DNA from: Penicillium oxalicum
Lineage: Eukaryota; Ascomycota; Eurotiomycetes; Eurotiales; Aspergillaceae
Direction: 5' to 3'
DNA length: 64,000 bases
Assembly: GCF_001723175.1 (NCBI RefSeq)
Contig: NC_064654.1
Span: forward strand, 372,001 to 436,000
Under the pieces are notes generated by a model. That model was not told where the DNA came from. It did no database searches and saw only the letters and a list, made by a program, of their open reading frames with translations. The position numbers were made by a program, and so were the translations under genes. This document shows, one piece after another, positions 44,743-57,920 of the stretch; position 1 is the first letter of the stretch; every line of letters begins with the position of its first letter.

Positions 44743-46265
44743 CGGATCATTTTTTGACAATATCTTTTCTTTCAAAAATCTTCAAACTAATCCTTGACTT
44801 GAGAAGAAATGGATTCTCAAGGTTAATCTATTTGAAAGCCCTAGGTAGTGTCGTTTCATGGTGATATGTAGAAAGCATGCCTGGTTGAGGGTTATACACT
44901 TGAGAGCATCGTGGGATGGTGATGGAACATGGAGTGACTCAAGTATGGGTATCGTGACTTTGAGTGGTAATCTAAAGAGCATGGGTTCAATTTGCAGGTC
45001 TAGAGGAATCTTTACGTCTTTCCAACTGAAAGAGGACGACGCCTATTGCATGTGAGCGCTGGACAAGAAGGCCGACAAACACGGAGACTTCCTCTACTGG
45101 TCTACCTTGTTTGCCAGTGATATTTCCCACTCTATGAAAAAAAAGTCAAACTAAGAAGCCCAGCTGGAGGAGACTTCGGCTGGTCGTGCTTGGATAGGAG
45201 ACTTATCTGGGTCTTTGTCTTTGCTGTCTTCACCATTTCTTCGTGATCTATGCTCTTGACGGCTCGTCATCCACATTCGCAGGCTGTCGTTTTACCTATA
45301 CACCTCATGATGCTCTGAGTGTTTGAGCGAAAAGTAGTGCTAATATCTCGTTGGGGAACTCGGGAGCCATCAAAGCCTCTATTCTGGACGATGAAGATTG
45401 GGTGCCATCCACATTTCAATCAAATGTCAACAGGCCTCTCGATATCAAGCAGATACTTTCATGTGTGATCGACTATCAGCACTCCTTCAGCCGAACCGAA
45501 AAAAATGGCTTGGGTCAAGCAGTACCACCAGCCTTTATGAAATGAGAATACCGACGAAATGTGTTTCAGCACCTACTTTGATAGGTGCAAGCCTGGAGCC
45601 TGCACACAGTGTCAGCATCATGGTGGAAAACCAGTAACTTCCTGGCTTTGGTAGTCGTTGGCTGCAGAACGCCCTCAAATCCTTGGAGGGCATATTTTAA
45701 TGGAAAACAAGAAAGAGATATAGTGAGCAAAGTTTCTGCTTGTAAGCTTGTTCTCCACAAAATTTGTCACGCTTGGCTGACAGAATTAAGATCACGATAC
45801 TGGAGTGTCTGAGAAGGACCTTTCCCCTGAAGCATGACGCTGAAAGAGATGCCTATTTTCTTGTCTTCTCTCTATATATACAGGTGTTCAGAGACATGGA
45901 ACCTCTGTCACAGCTTTTGACACTTCCTTGAGAATTGAGCAATTGTGGAGTTCCCCCACCCAACCCTATGCTAAAATTTCCCTAAGAGCTGCCTTCGAGT
46001 TGCTCACTGCCTTTGAAACTACGTATCAACCCTGCTATCAGCCTTGTTCCCACAGTGTCAATCATCGAGTCGCAATGGGCTGGCAAATGAAGCTTCTCGG
46101 ACAAGATGTACAATTCCTGTCAACCCGTGAGGGAGATTCAAGATTCGTCAGCACTAGCCATCGGCAGCTAGCGTGAACTGGTGGTTCTGGCGAAGCATAT
46201 CGCAACCGGACATTTCCTCACTCGAAATATTTCTACTCAGAAGCCACCCGTATAGGCCATCTGCT

Positions 46266-46430
46266 ACCAAAATCTCTCACCAAAATCTCTCACCAAAATC
46301 TCTCACCAAAATCTCTCACCAAAATCTCTCACCAAAATCTCTCACCAAAATCTCTCACCAAAATCTCTCACCAAAATCTCTCACCAAAATCTCTCACCAA
46401 AATCTCTCACCAAAATCTCTCACCAAAATC
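46266..46430 (+). repeat. 13-bp minisatellite, about 12.7 copies
   Basis: Twelve exact units ACCAAAATCTCTC (46266-46421) plus a partial unit at 46422-46430. The period is not a multiple of three, so translation gives a 39-bp, 13-residue super-repeat in any frame. It lies in the gene-poor region with no gene nearby. Confidence 0.97.
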
Positions 46431-49400
46431 GCGTGACCAAGAATGAGGCTCAGGATGAAACACACCAGGAACAGTCAGATTCCTCCTGACGCCTGTCTGA
46501 GAGTTTTACGAGGGATGAGCTTAATATGAAGCACTTCTGTCAAGTGATCTTGCATTCTCATTTAGCTTCACTCGCCAGCGAGAATCGAGGCGGGATTAAA
46601 TTCACGGTCTTGAACTGGTGCAATTTTCCCCACTGTCGAGGCTTACAAGGTATGTAATCGCTCAGTGTCTTCATTTTTAACCCCCCAATATTTGCTTTCC
46701 TCCCACCCTAGTCTGCGTGGACGCTAGAGGGTTCTATGTTACTGCGAGCAGTATAATGAAGAGGGAAACTGACTTGCTACATTCGCGATGAGTCTCTGGC
46801 CCAATTTCCTGGCGTTCCTACTAGTCTCAGCACCATCAGTCTGTCTTCTCCATTTGCATGAATCACAAACTGCTGCCGTGAGAGACCCTACAATCTCTCA
46901 AATGACCAGAGGCTTGAAACCCGCGGTCATCCAACCTTTGCTCTCTCTTTCACACTGGTCGAACAGACCCCACTGTGCAATATGTGACTCTTTCTAGAAA
47001 TTCTTTTGATTAACTTTCATCAGAGTGGTGGCCTTGGAATGCACCCCAGGGAACGTGAAAAATACCACGTAAGGATCAGAAAAAGCCCCAAAGCCCGAGT
47101 CCCAGAATCACCTTGTCTTTCCAATCATGACCTCAACGACAGTCGAGCTAACTGACACTTCAGCTGACGCAACTAGTCGACTGACACGACTCATGCAAAT
47201 GGGCCAAGAAATTTAACTCGCTCTTCCGTTTTACTCAGGCACGAGATGGGCCTTTTCTGTTCCTGCCTTGCGAACTTCGCCAAGTCTCTCTTCTTTTCGT
47301 ACTTTTCTTCAAAAAACACGAACGGAAACAGTCCCCATAATTGACGTTGAATACTCTGCGCGCTCGAGCTGTGGATCTTCTCAAGCCTCACCATGACCAA
47401 CGCTGTCATATGACAACCTGAAATATTTGATGATCGACAGAAGGTTGGGACGACCTCACCACAAATCGAACACTGTGGATGCAAGGGCAAATCGAGTGAA
47501 TGGGCCCAGTGTATGTCCGAATTTCCCACAGAATACATCCCGCAGAAGTCTTAAGATGGTCGTCTTCGAGACAGGCAATGCTGACGTATCAAAATGAATC
47601 TTTTAACTACCTGAAACGAAAATCTCGGAGCAAGTAAGTTTGCAAAGCACTTTGCTCACTCTCGTCCTTGCTTGATGAGATTCCGTGTCTGAAATTTGAT
47701 GTTTCTTCTCTATCATAGCTGGACGTATGTCAACCCAGGCTCAAAGCTGAAAGATCGATCGATTTTCCCACATCAGCGTCTCTGTGGAATTTCGCATATC
47801 GTGGAACTCACACAACCCCTGACAGGAAACTCTGGAATTCGTGGACAGCTCGCGGATATCATCTGGCCGTCTGCGTGGATCAGAACCTCTCACAGATCTT
47901 CTCTTTACGAAGCGGAAATCCATGATCTGGACGACAGCAAGAATACCTATACGATCATTAGCTTGAGCTCAACTATCTTCCCAGCCTGTGTTGACGAACG
48001 GAAGCACCGAGATGATGTCAAGTCCAGGTCATCAGAATGCATGACATGAGTGAGAATAGCTGATATCACCAAACTCCATGAGACCGTCGTGGCTTGTATC
48101 TCATGGCAGACTCGGGAGAGACCCGGTAATGGTAACGCAGTGGCCGTTGATCAACCTGTGAAGACAGGTTGAGCTGCTACAGCACGCGCACACCTCCCGG
48201 TCATATATAGGACAATCTGCTTCCATTCCAGTCCCCTCGGGAAAGACACTGAGCCAGAATAAAACGCCGGCTCTGGATCATCCCGTCGCCCTTGAGTATC
48301 ACATGTTCTTTTCACCGGTTTATTTTGTGTATACATTTCGGACACTCGACCACATAGTTTCGCCGGGGTTTGAAAGCATTTTGGCTTCGACCGTGTATTC
48401 CACTTTCATCCTAAGGATTATATTTTGAGATACTTTGTAGTTGATTTGGCTGCGTCTCTGCTCTCTACCCCCCTTCCTCCTTTATTTCATGTCATGCTCC
48501 TGCTGCCTATGCAAAAGGATCTGTTTCTTCTTCAATACAGCATGACATATGTCTTACTACTACCAGTTAGTTTTGCCCTTCATTGACCTATCAGTAGTAC
48601 GTAGTAACCTACGTTAGAGACCACCGACCTCAGTAAATACATACATGGCAAGCTCCAACACTCCCCGTGTAAATATTCATTACTAGATAACACCACGCAA
48701 GTCTGGAGCTCAAGGTATTTGGTCTAATCGCACCGCCACTCCTTATTAAAAACAAGATGAACCCGCATACAGGATGCAACGTTTCTCAAGCAGTTCGTAC
48801 ATCAGACATAGTTTGGAGCTCAATTAGTTGTAAGAGCCGAGTTCAGACGGAGGGGAATGGAACCAAAGTCAAAAGTGGACGAGTCCCTTGCTTCGTGGAT
48901 TTCAAAGACTGATTGTCCTCCAATGAAATTGGGCAAATTACCGCCCTCTGCCTCGTAATTTTCACCGGGGGGGATAATGTAAGAATGTCACGGGACACGG
49001 GCAGTTCGTTTCAGCATCTCCGAAATCTACTCCTCTGCAAGTGATGCAGGAGACTGAATTGCAAATGGCAAGTGGTTGGGAGGTAATTGGTTTGTGTCAT
49101 CGAGTAGACCGGAAGTAACTCGCCCAAGAGTCCATGACGACGAGGTTGGATTACAAATACTACAGATTGCGTGTTCTCAGTCACGGTCCAGGGGTCGGTG
49201 TGCTCAGGCTTCCTTCTCTTGGTCGAGTTGTCGATCGCCGTATGTCTGCACCTACATGTCTACTTGGGAACGGAAATAAAAAAAAAAGCAAGTGAAAGAG
49301 GGACTTATTTGGCCCATCAACACGTACATCACCAGGTCGCGTCAAAGACATTATGAAGAAGAGCCGACATTACCGAGAGGGCTCGCACATGGGTGTGGAG

Positions 49401-49646
49401 GCTGGTTGAGTCCTCATGCAATCGTCGCTGGGACATGTCCAACCATTGTCACAACGAGTCGTGGTCCAAAGAAAGGGTCTCGAGAAACCAAAAGGGGAAA
49501 GAAACTGCCATTGAAAAGACGCGGGGAAAATATTTCAACAGCGGAGGATAAACAGCAGCATATTTGGTATTCATCAGTACGTTAAAAGAAACCTGGAAGC
49601 CATAAAAAAGGCCCGAAAAGGCAAATGGAAGAGACGTGACGCTCGT

Positions 49647-51368
49647 CTAATCCTCATCCTCATCGGGCTGGTCAAACAAGAAGTTGGCAGCCAGCTCCTC
49701 ATTCTTGTCACAGGCAAAGTAGGCCTGGATGACAGTATCCCGGGAGAATCCAAGACGGCACAACTGGAAAACGCGAGTGGAGTTAGTCAAAAGTTCTTGA
49801 CCTCGGCATAGATCTCTTCAATGAAAGGAATTCTGGAATAACCTACCCGCTCGATGGCATCTCGCTCCTCCTCCGTGACTGAGATGGCCTGAGTGCCCGG
49901 AGGCAGAGCCTCATCGTCCTCACCAAGGTCTTCCGCAAGAAGTTGCAGGAACTGTTCGGAATTTTGCCCAATGATTTGGGCAATGTGGGGGTTGCCCGCG
50001 GCCACCTGCTGCAGGATAGGCTCCAACATCTGGGGCTGCTGCTGAACGAGCTGACGGAGCTGTTGGAAATGGGGATTGCTGCGGAGGAAGTCCAGGCTAG
50101 CATCGCTCCCAGCCGCACCACCCGCACCGCCAGATCGCGCACCACGGCCACCGCCCTCGTTGGCTTGCGCAGCTGCTTCGAACATGTTGAAAGGCTGGTC
50201 TCCGCCAGTAGCTGCGCCTGCCGCGGGTACCTCGGCCTGGGTCTCAGTTTGCTCCTGATGTTGCTCCTGCTCTCTCTGCTGTTGCTCGCGCTGGGCGCTC
50301 TCGGGAATACCCTAAAGAGGAGGAAAACCCGGGTCAGCAAAATGTTTGATAGAAAAAAAGTCGGCGTTATAAAATCTTACATTCAGCAGATATTCAATGG
50401 CACGGTCTGGGTTGAAGAAAGCAGCGCGCATGGCCCGCTCGACCATAGGTCTCTCAAAGCCCATCGCCTCCATCTGCGCCATAGCACCCTCGGCAGCACC
50501 ACCCATGGCCAAAGCCGAGGGATCACCAAACGCGGCAGGCTCACCGGCCTGAGCGGCCGCGCCCCCAGCTGGAGAAGGAGTCGCGGGTACAGCGGGCGTA
50601 GAACGAGCAGCAGGCGCGGGCGCGGCGGGAGCGGGAGCGGCAGGTGTCGCAGCAGATTGCTTGGGTGCGGGAGTAGAGGGAGTGGACGAAGCAGCAGAGG
50701 AGGAAGTAGCAGCCTTGGGTTGCTAGAGGAAAAGATCGATTAGAAAACGAAAGTCTGGCGTCCGGTACTAGTTTCCTCGAAACAAAGGAATCTGGGCATT
50801 CTTGACGTACCTTGCCGGGCAGGCAGACTAGGAAATCCTTCTCTTCAATGTTGTAAGATTCAACAGTCTTGTCATCTTGTAGGATCTTGCCTATAAAATG
50901 CACATGAAGCTAGTCAGCGGGTACTCTAAAGCAGCTAAATGGTTCCTTTGCCGGTTGAGCAAATACTTGACGTTAGGCAAAGATATTATTCCTCGCCATC
51001 CTAGGGTCCTTCTCCATCAGGTTGTTGAGGTTACTTACCAGAATAAATGATCTTCATCCCTGAGCCATAGTCGGGCTTTTCTTGAGCAACCTTTTCCTTG
51101 AGCTGTCCAACCTGTAGCACGACGAGAAAAAAAAATGACGGATTAGCCCCGCACTAGGTGGCGTTTTACGAGGAAGATTGAATCCACATGATAAAAGATC
51201 GCAAGACATGAATGACATACAGTCGCTGAGGGTTCAATCTCGACCACAAATTTGGCCTGCTTGAGGTCCTGTATCATCGTAAAGAGAATGTCAGCTTTTG
51301 CTCGGTCGAGCATGGTGCCGCAGATGGCCGAAGGGCTAGGATGGACGGACCTTGAACGTGAGCTTCAT
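49647..51368 (-). CDS. RAD23: UV excision repair protein RAD23
   Basis: Seven exons, 51351-51368, 51221-51268, 51039-51111, 50811-50890, 50381-50722, 49847-50311 and 49647-49763, give 380 residues, all in phase. The N-terminal ubiquitin-like domain (Met-Lys-Leu-Thr-Phe-Lys-Asp-Leu, Ile-Tyr-Ser-Gly-Lys-Ile-Leu-Gln-Asp) covers about 1-75. An Ala/Pro-rich linker precedes UBA1 (about 147-187, Met-Glu-Ala-Met-Gly-Phe-Glu-Arg). The XPC/Rad4-binding region (Asn-Pro-His-Phe-Gln-Gln-Leu-Arg) is near 245-300. UBA2 (Leu-Gly-Phe-Ser-Arg-Asp) follows, ending in an acidic tail. The protein stabilises Rad4 for nucleotide excision repair and shuttles ubiquitinated proteins to the proteasome. Exon 1 encodes only six residues. 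Intron 5 separates Leu-Leu-Asn from Gly-Ile-Pro at the end of UBA1, a common position. Confidence 0.96.
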
Positions 51369-54011
51369 CTTGACACGTCTGTGAGATTCGCTGAACGAAG
51401 AAAGATATGAGATACTGTGAGGAAGGTTCGAAAGGCCGGAGATGGAGTGCGAGGACGAAAACAAGAGGTTATGAATTGATGATCAAAAGTTGGACGTCGA
51501 CAGAAGCTGGGAGGGGCGCGAAGAAGTGACGATGGCTTCCGCCTGAGGCATGAGCCTGTAAACGCGGCAATTCACCCACCGCCCGGCGCCTTGGAAGCGG
51601 CGAGATGCATTGTCAACAATGACGAGGGTCGTTTGCAGGCACTTGCTCAGAACGAGAGTCCATTAATGGTGTGGAGGAAGCTACACCATCAAGACATACT
51701 TGTACATGTCGGGGAAACTGTGCAGATATACTAGACTATGAAATTCCGAGAGTAAGCTGCACACTTGATTTGAACCCTTTCTGCCACTTGCTAGGCCGTG
51801 CGTTTCTTCATGACCTGCCAAAGTATATACACCCCGAGACGAGACAGAGAAGTATACCTCATAATGTCTTTTCAGCTTGGAGAACCCACAACTTAAGGGC
51901 CGCCCGGTAGGTAGTTAAATAGATACCCGAAACATCTCTCGGCCTGCTCCATGCGGCTGCAAAACTAACATTAATGGGGTACATAATACATAGGTACATA
52001 ATGTTGAAAACAACAGTTGGTGAATTCCTTGACCGAAGGTTCATTATTGGGGTCTCCGGTACTGCCCCCCGAGTGGGAACCATCTCAAGTGGGGAGAATT
52101 GATAAAGCTTCCGAGTAAATGATGGCAGGTGAACAGTATTTTGGGTCTCTAAACAGAGCTGAGAATCCAATGGACTTAGATTGCTAAACCATCACTGGAC
52201 CTCGTTCGTGTTGGAGCCAGGTTCACACACAGATATCTATACCTAACACAGGACAAGTCTCAAGTCCTTCCCGGGTCATTCAAACGGACTCGATACTTCT
52301 GAGATCAACAGCTTTATCCTTGGCATTCACCAATTCTCTACATCTGTTGCCCAAGATCATACAACCTGAAAACTCACGAAACAATACTAGAAACACGTGA
52401 TGAGCGACCGCATCCACTTCAATTTCTCCGAGCCTACGCACGAGTCATCCCATGAAGCATCCATATTTGTGGGAGTATCTGATAGTCGAGCAGTCATTCA
52501 ACCAACTAGACCGAGTCCACGCTTTGATGGAAATAAACCAGGCGTGCCCGATCATGGTTTGAGGCCCAGTTCACAGATTGCACGGTCCGTCGACGTGGGT
52601 CGAGGGATGAGATGGTAATCTGCAATATTCCAAATACAACCCATGCCACTTCAGAGCTTGTGCTGCGAGTATTCGGATGCTAGGATCCACCTGCACGTCC
52701 CTGCGAACTCGCTTATGCAGGATACCACCTACAACTCCCATTCAAAGGCATAAATTGACAAATGGGCGCCACACCTAGAAGAAGCTGTTCAGGATTAGAC
52801 TCTTTGCACACAAGGCATTGTCATCTATCGACGCCTCAGCAGCCTCGAGTGTCGATCCCTTCCCGGCATCCACAGTATCTGTCACAATTCTCCCGGGACC
52901 TGAATTGACAAAGTAAATCTGTCACCACAATCGATTCCGGAAGCTTCAAACGTAGATATTAGGTTCACGCCAAAGATCCCGGCAAATCTAAAGAGATGTC
53001 CTTAGCCACTGAAGTTTTTCCCCTTCTATGGATCCTCTTTGTGGGCTGAATAATGGCGTCGGCAGTGTGGAGTGACATATCACATTCAATCATCCCGGGA
53101 ATCGGGGCGGGCGATCCGCGGTCACGATCCCCAGCCAAATCGGACACTCTAGCGTCGAAGCAGAGAAAAGTTGATGGGTCATATAGATAGTGTGGAAGCT
53201 AGTGAGCGGCTCGAGGGACCTACAGAGATCGAGAGTTTTCCATCTCGCACACTAGAGACCTTGTTAGCCCGGGCACTGTGAGACAGACTCGAACCGTGTT
53301 CATTGTCTGAGACGACCGACTTGGACAATTACACATGTAGTTTGGGACATATCAATTCCCCCCAAAAGGAGTGAGGGGCCAATGAGGCAGAGAGAACCTC
53401 TGTTTAGAGAGAAAAAAAAAGGGCGAAGGAAAGGAAACAACAACCAAGGCTGCTCCATTCATCTATTCGTCATCGCTAATGTCTCCGCAGAGTTTAACCA
53501 ACATGCCGGGTGGATGGGTCGGTCGATCGATCCAGCAGCCCAGAAAATGACAGGTTGGACCGGATCTGCATGACTCTGCAGCGAGAATGCTCGATAGGCG
53601 TACACTTTGGGTCCACCAGACGCTCTTCGAGATACTCTCGACCCGTCCCGAACCACGCGATTTGTGTAGCTGAAAGGGGTGATAAATATGGCCTGTTGCC
53701 CGACTCCTGCAGGGCATGTTGTGTCGGGACGTCGAGAACCGGTTTTGTCTTCACGCTTTGGGGGCCCTCGAGCTTCTTTATCCACAGTCAACGTGGACGT
53801 CGTTCGTTTCAAATTATTCCACGGGCAACAATAAAGCTACCGGATCCGCAGCCCGTAGTTGTCATTCATTTTCTTGCGTTGCACACGTATAGTTGATCAT
53901 TGCTCATCAAGATCAATTTGGAAATACGTCTTCCGGCCAGTGTGCTTTTGCCCGAGAAGGTTCAGATCACTTTTGATCTTCGACAGTCTTTCACTTCCTC
54001 GCTCATTTGCC
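51369..54011. other. 2.6-kb region between RAD23 and the four-TM protein gene
   Basis: The first few hundred bases are the RAD23 promoter. The frame of the next gene stays open upstream to 53859 but the added residues do not look conserved. Overlapping minus frames at 53459-53812 lack support. No RNA gene or repeat is evident. Confidence 0.4.
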
Positions 54012-55445
54012 ATGGCGTCCACTGTACTTGAACACTGCCTTGCCGGCGCTGCAGTCTTATTCGCATTCATCGTCGTCGTTCTGGACGGCCTGGTCTACGG
54101 CCACCTACGGTCACTACACTCGCCTACTTCAACAGCAGAACTGGCTGCGGTCCTGCTAAGCACAATCACTTGCATCATCTTGTTGATGCTAAGCATTTTC
54201 CTTCCCCGGATGATTCGTAATGCCGGCCGTCATGGCTCGGCGTGGAGCACCACTGTTCTCACCTTCGCCGGGACATATCTGCTCATTAGCACCACGTGCG
54301 TCGCTGGTACAATCGTCTCTCACAGTCTTCTCAACTCATCTATGAACACTCGCATTTTGATTGCGCGATCCATCTGCTGGGATCTCTCCGTTCTCACGCA
54401 GGGCCTTTACTTTGGGTTCCTGCTGGTCACATTCGCGCAGTGCAGCCCCTCCACCGAGCAGGGATGGCCTCGCTCTGAGCTCCAAGAGCTCGAGGCACGC
54501 CCTGAAACTCCGCGTTCAGCAGGAACCTGCTCGCCATCGCCAACTCTTTGTGATGAGTCATATTCTGGACTCCCGCACTTTGATACCAGACGCTCATCAC
54601 TTCGCAAATATCCACGTCGATCTAGCCGGTACTCCGGAGCAACAATCTGCGCGGACAATGACCTTCCTTCCAAATACGAGCCGTTTGACACCAGCCCCTC
54701 CACGGCCTCTTTACCAGCATCCTCTCTCACAGTTGAGCATGTACCAACGCACACACAGTCACCACAATCGTCCAATTCCAATTCACGCGTCGATAGCGCA
54801 GCTCGGCGTCCAGCGCCCGCTCTCTCTCTACGAACCTCGAGCTTCAGGAGCTCTTCCAGCCTCCGCCGCAAAATAAACATCAACACTCCACCTAATATTC
54901 ATGTCTCCCTTGATACCATCGTGAGACAATGCTCTTCCACTCCATCAAGCACGACCATCGCCAATACTTCCCCCGCATTGGAATCAACATCCAATCTCCC
55001 CGAAACATATGCCTTTTACTGCAGTCGAAAGCCTTTCCAAACCACCAGTTCTGTCTCTCTACCTTGCTCCCCCATACCATCACCGACTTTATCCCCGAAC
55101 CACAACCTGAGGAATTCTCGGGAACGCGAGCGTGAGAACAACATTCACCCTCTCTTTCGCTCCACGAGTCCCACGCCCAGCCCCACCCCGCTCCCGGGCA
55201 GTATCGTGAGAGCATCTCCTTCCGCTGGCCGAACCATCACCCAAAAGACTTTGATGCGGATGCGGTCTGCGCGAGAGTTGCGTGCTTCGCGACATGACCG
55301 GGATTGGAACCAGAGCGCTGATTCGGCTTCTTTGCCGGACCCCGGAACGTGGATGGCGATGGGTCGAGCAGGATATGTGAGGAGCAGTGTGACGAGATAC
55401 GAGAAGAAGGGGGACCTAACCGAGTTGACCGAGGAGAGGAGTTGA
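54012..55445 (+). CDS. Fungal four-TM membrane protein with Ser/Pro-rich tail (hypothetical)
   Basis: A single frame of 477 residues from ATG 54012 (context TTTGCCATGG). I chose this start because the 51 upstream in-frame codons are basic and non-membrane-like, and because Met-Ala-Ser-Thr sits just before helix 1. Four hydrophobic helices lie at about 12-34, 42-62, 80-104 and 113-136. The remaining 340 residues are Ser/Thr/Pro-rich with Arg-Arg-Ser-Ser and Ser-Pro motifs, a likely cytosolic phosphorylated tail. I do not recognise the family; plasma-membrane or septal proteins with such tails are frequent in fungi. It has no introns. The gene stands alone. Confidence 0.8.
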   Translation: MASTVLEHCLAGAAVLFAFIVVVLDGLVYGHLRSLHSPTSTAELAAVLLSTITCIILLMLSIFLPRMIRNAGRHGSAWSTTVLTFAGTYLLISTTCVAGTIVSHSLLNSSMNTRILIARSICWDLSVLTQGLYFGFLLVTFAQCSPSTEQGWPRSELQELEARPETPRSAGTCSPSPTLCDESYSGLPHFDTRRSSLRKYPRRSSRYSGATICADNDLPSKYEPFDTSPSTASLPASSLTVEHVPTHTQSPQSSNSNSRVDSAARRPAPALSLRTSSFRSSSSLRRKININTPPNIHVSLDTIVRQCSSTPSSTTIANTSPALESTSNLPETYAFYCSRKPFQTTSSVSLPCSPIPSPTLSPNHNLRNSRERERENNIHPLFRSTSPTPSPTPLPGSIVRASPSAGRTITQKTLMRMRSARELRASRHDRDWNQSADSASLPDPGTWMAMGRAGYVRSSVTRYEKKGDLTELTEERS

Positions 55446-57920
55446 GACGAATCTTACAAAAAATAAGGGATAGTTTTGAACCATCTTTCTTCAAGTCGGC
55501 TTCTCTTGTTTGCATTCCTTTCCCTCCATCTCTATCTCGCGAGAAAGCGATCGAGGGCCGGAGAAGCATTAGGCTCGGCATGGCGAAATCACGATTGATA
55601 TGTAAATAGGCTGGAGCGTTCTTTTCTCTCTTTGATCTCTCATTTTTCTTTCCTCGTGTTCCCTTTGACCTTCTGATAGCGAGTCTTGCGTGTACAGCTT
55701 CATGCTTCCTTTGCCCACAGTTTTGTTCTGCTTGGAGTCGATTTGTTGTATATTGGAAATCTCAATGTTCATATAATGTCTATCTACGAATTCAAGCTTT
55801 CTCGGTAGTGCTTGAACAGCACGCGTCCTGAAGTGATCATCCGATCCTCGTCTGTGTTCTCAGCCATAGTTCCTGTCCCGGGGTCATCCGAGATCGTTCT
55901 GCTGGACAAAGCGGCAGTTGAGCAAGGGAGAGCTCTACTAATATCCGCCTGATGGTTTGGACGTCCGTGCATGGATCTTGGCCGATCAAAGAGATAGACC
56001 AAAAATATAAGAGGACGACAGAATACGCCTCATGTTGCTCTGTACATGAATTGTCAAAATCCACCGAGTACACTCTCATCGGGACAATGTAGTAGCTGCG
56101 TGGTGTTATGTACCTACTCAACGTGGAAAGGCTGCCGCATCCGTCGGAAGAAAGTGGGTCGGAACGTTTATGAATTTTTGAATTTTTGAATTTCCCTACT
56201 TCCCGTACTGCTTCCACCGGGCCGCAGAGACAACTGACAACGTTGACTATCCAGAGAGAATAAAAGAGACGAGAAGCTGGCGGCTGCTAGACGCAACTCT
56301 CTATCCGATTGGACAGCACGTGAGCTCTGGTCTGTTCTCCTGCCCGCTTGGAACCGCCGGGCAAAATTAGGATTTGATATTGTTCTGTACTTGCTACTTT
56401 TGCATCCGAGAGTGAGAGAGGTGCTGCCTTGGTGCATCTTGAAGCCGATTGATCTGGAGGCTTCTCTTCAAATTGTTTGTCGTCTTCTGCCTGGTGACTA
56501 TCGACTGTTTGCTCTCGCTGCCTACCTCAGCGAGTCCCCTTCCCCCAAGGCAATCGCGGTGTTGTTTGCTATGGTCGTGCTCGCCTCCTCTAGCTCGTCC
56601 AGCAACAACTATTTAAGCTGCCTCACCTCACTTCCTTCACGATTCTTCCCTCTCTCTTTTTCTCTTCAGCAGAGACGTTTGAAGAACACCTGGCTTCCAA
56701 CCACTTTCTGACCTGTTCTTCTTTTTGACACGTCTTGGACGTTGTCACTTTGCGCTCCTTTCTCAAGGTCTTTTCTCACCTTCAAAAAGACCTTTCTCTC
56801 ACTTTTTCTTCCCCTCTCCTCCTCTCCTTTCGCCTCCCTCTTTCTCTCTCACTGCCCTTCGTGCGCCTCGGTGTTCTCCCTGCTCTTCTCTCAGCGCGCT
56901 CGCTCGTGAAGGGTGGTTCAGCAGCTCGTTCTGAGTTGACTCCACCGGACCGACGGACGCGGCTCGACCCACGAGCTGGCAACTGGTGAGCTGCCACTAG
57001 GACCAGAGCCCACCCCAGCAGCCCCGACGTGAGCTGAGACCTGCGAGTCGATCTGCACGCCAAACCGCCAGACGACTCTTAATTTCTTCCCCTTTCACCT
57101 CTTCTTTTCCGACCACCACTTCGGTACGTGAGCTCTCTTTGCATCGTTGTCTGACACTTGACATCTATCGTCGTTGCTGCTCTGATTGTCGCGCGCGTGT
57201 TTTCGAGCACTTGGCCTCCTGTTTTCCTTGGTTCTGTGCCCGTTCATTCCGCCAGTCTTGTTGGCATGATCTTTTCCCTCCATTCCCCCTTGGAGGGTTC
57301 CTAACTACTACCATTCTCTCGTGTCTCTGTACACCAAGTGTGTACCAACGTGGAACTACACTGTGGATCATCTTGAGCCACCTCCGTAGCCCTGGTGCAC
57401 TCGACGCCCCTCCCCCATTGCTTGACCACGGGCTTTCTCCATCCGAATGCATCGCCTGGTCTTCCCCAGCTTTATTCCAACCTCTAACCCTCTACGTCCA
57501 CTGCCATTCACCACCGTCCCTTTCCCTTCTCTTCTTCACTTCATCTTGCTTCATTTTCATTCTCTCATCATCATCATCATTATCGTCAGCCTTTCCCCAC
57601 GTCCCCTTCGCGCTCGTCTGCCGTCCACTCTCGGCCGTGACCTGCCCGGGTAAGATCTTGTCACGCAGCCTCGTCCATACACATCGGACCTTGGTCCGGC
57701 TGTACTTTCATCATTTTCACCTGGCTGACCCTCCTTGATCACATCTCGTCCCCCTCCCCACGGATGCTCAATGCCTTCCTTCTTCTGTCTTGGTCATTGT
57801 GTTTCCTTATTGTGATACATTGCTTCTTGTTCTGATTTTGATGTTTTCTTTCTTCTTCATTGTTTCGATCCTTCGAGTTCTTTCCCTTCTGTCCACCCTT
57901 GTCACGCGACAAACAGACTA
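55446..57920. promoter_or_regulatory. Spacer and long CT-rich leader of the RG-rich gene
   Basis: The first 500 bases are the 3' flank of the four-TM gene. From about 56400 to 57920 the plus strand becomes strongly C/T-rich with TCTCTT runs and a TCATCATCATCATCAT tract near 57567. Several upstream ATGs open short frames (for example 56391-56711). This looks like the promoter and a long 5' leader, as seen for regulated Aspergillus genes. Confidence 0.4.

Larger units (their letters stand above)
43451..49646. other. 6.2-kb gene-poor region
   Basis: Between SMP3 and RAD23, both ending here, so no promoter is required by either. Open frames are short; the longest are 43838-44203 (minus, 121 codons) and 47191-47538 (minus, 115 codons, with Cys-x2-Cys and Cys-His). 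Neither is recognisable nor intron-supported. A hairpin cluster and a minisatellite, listed separately, are the only clear structures. Lineage-specific short genes or lncRNAs cannot be excluded. Confidence 0.4.

Noticed and set aside
46266..46430. CRISPR-like array
   Set aside because: Units are contiguous 13-bp copies with no spacers, in a fungal genome.
49943..50743. 266-codon plus-strand open frame
   Set aside because: It crosses a RAD23 intron and is antisense to its Ala/Gln-rich exons. The low-complexity text is the shadow of that bias.
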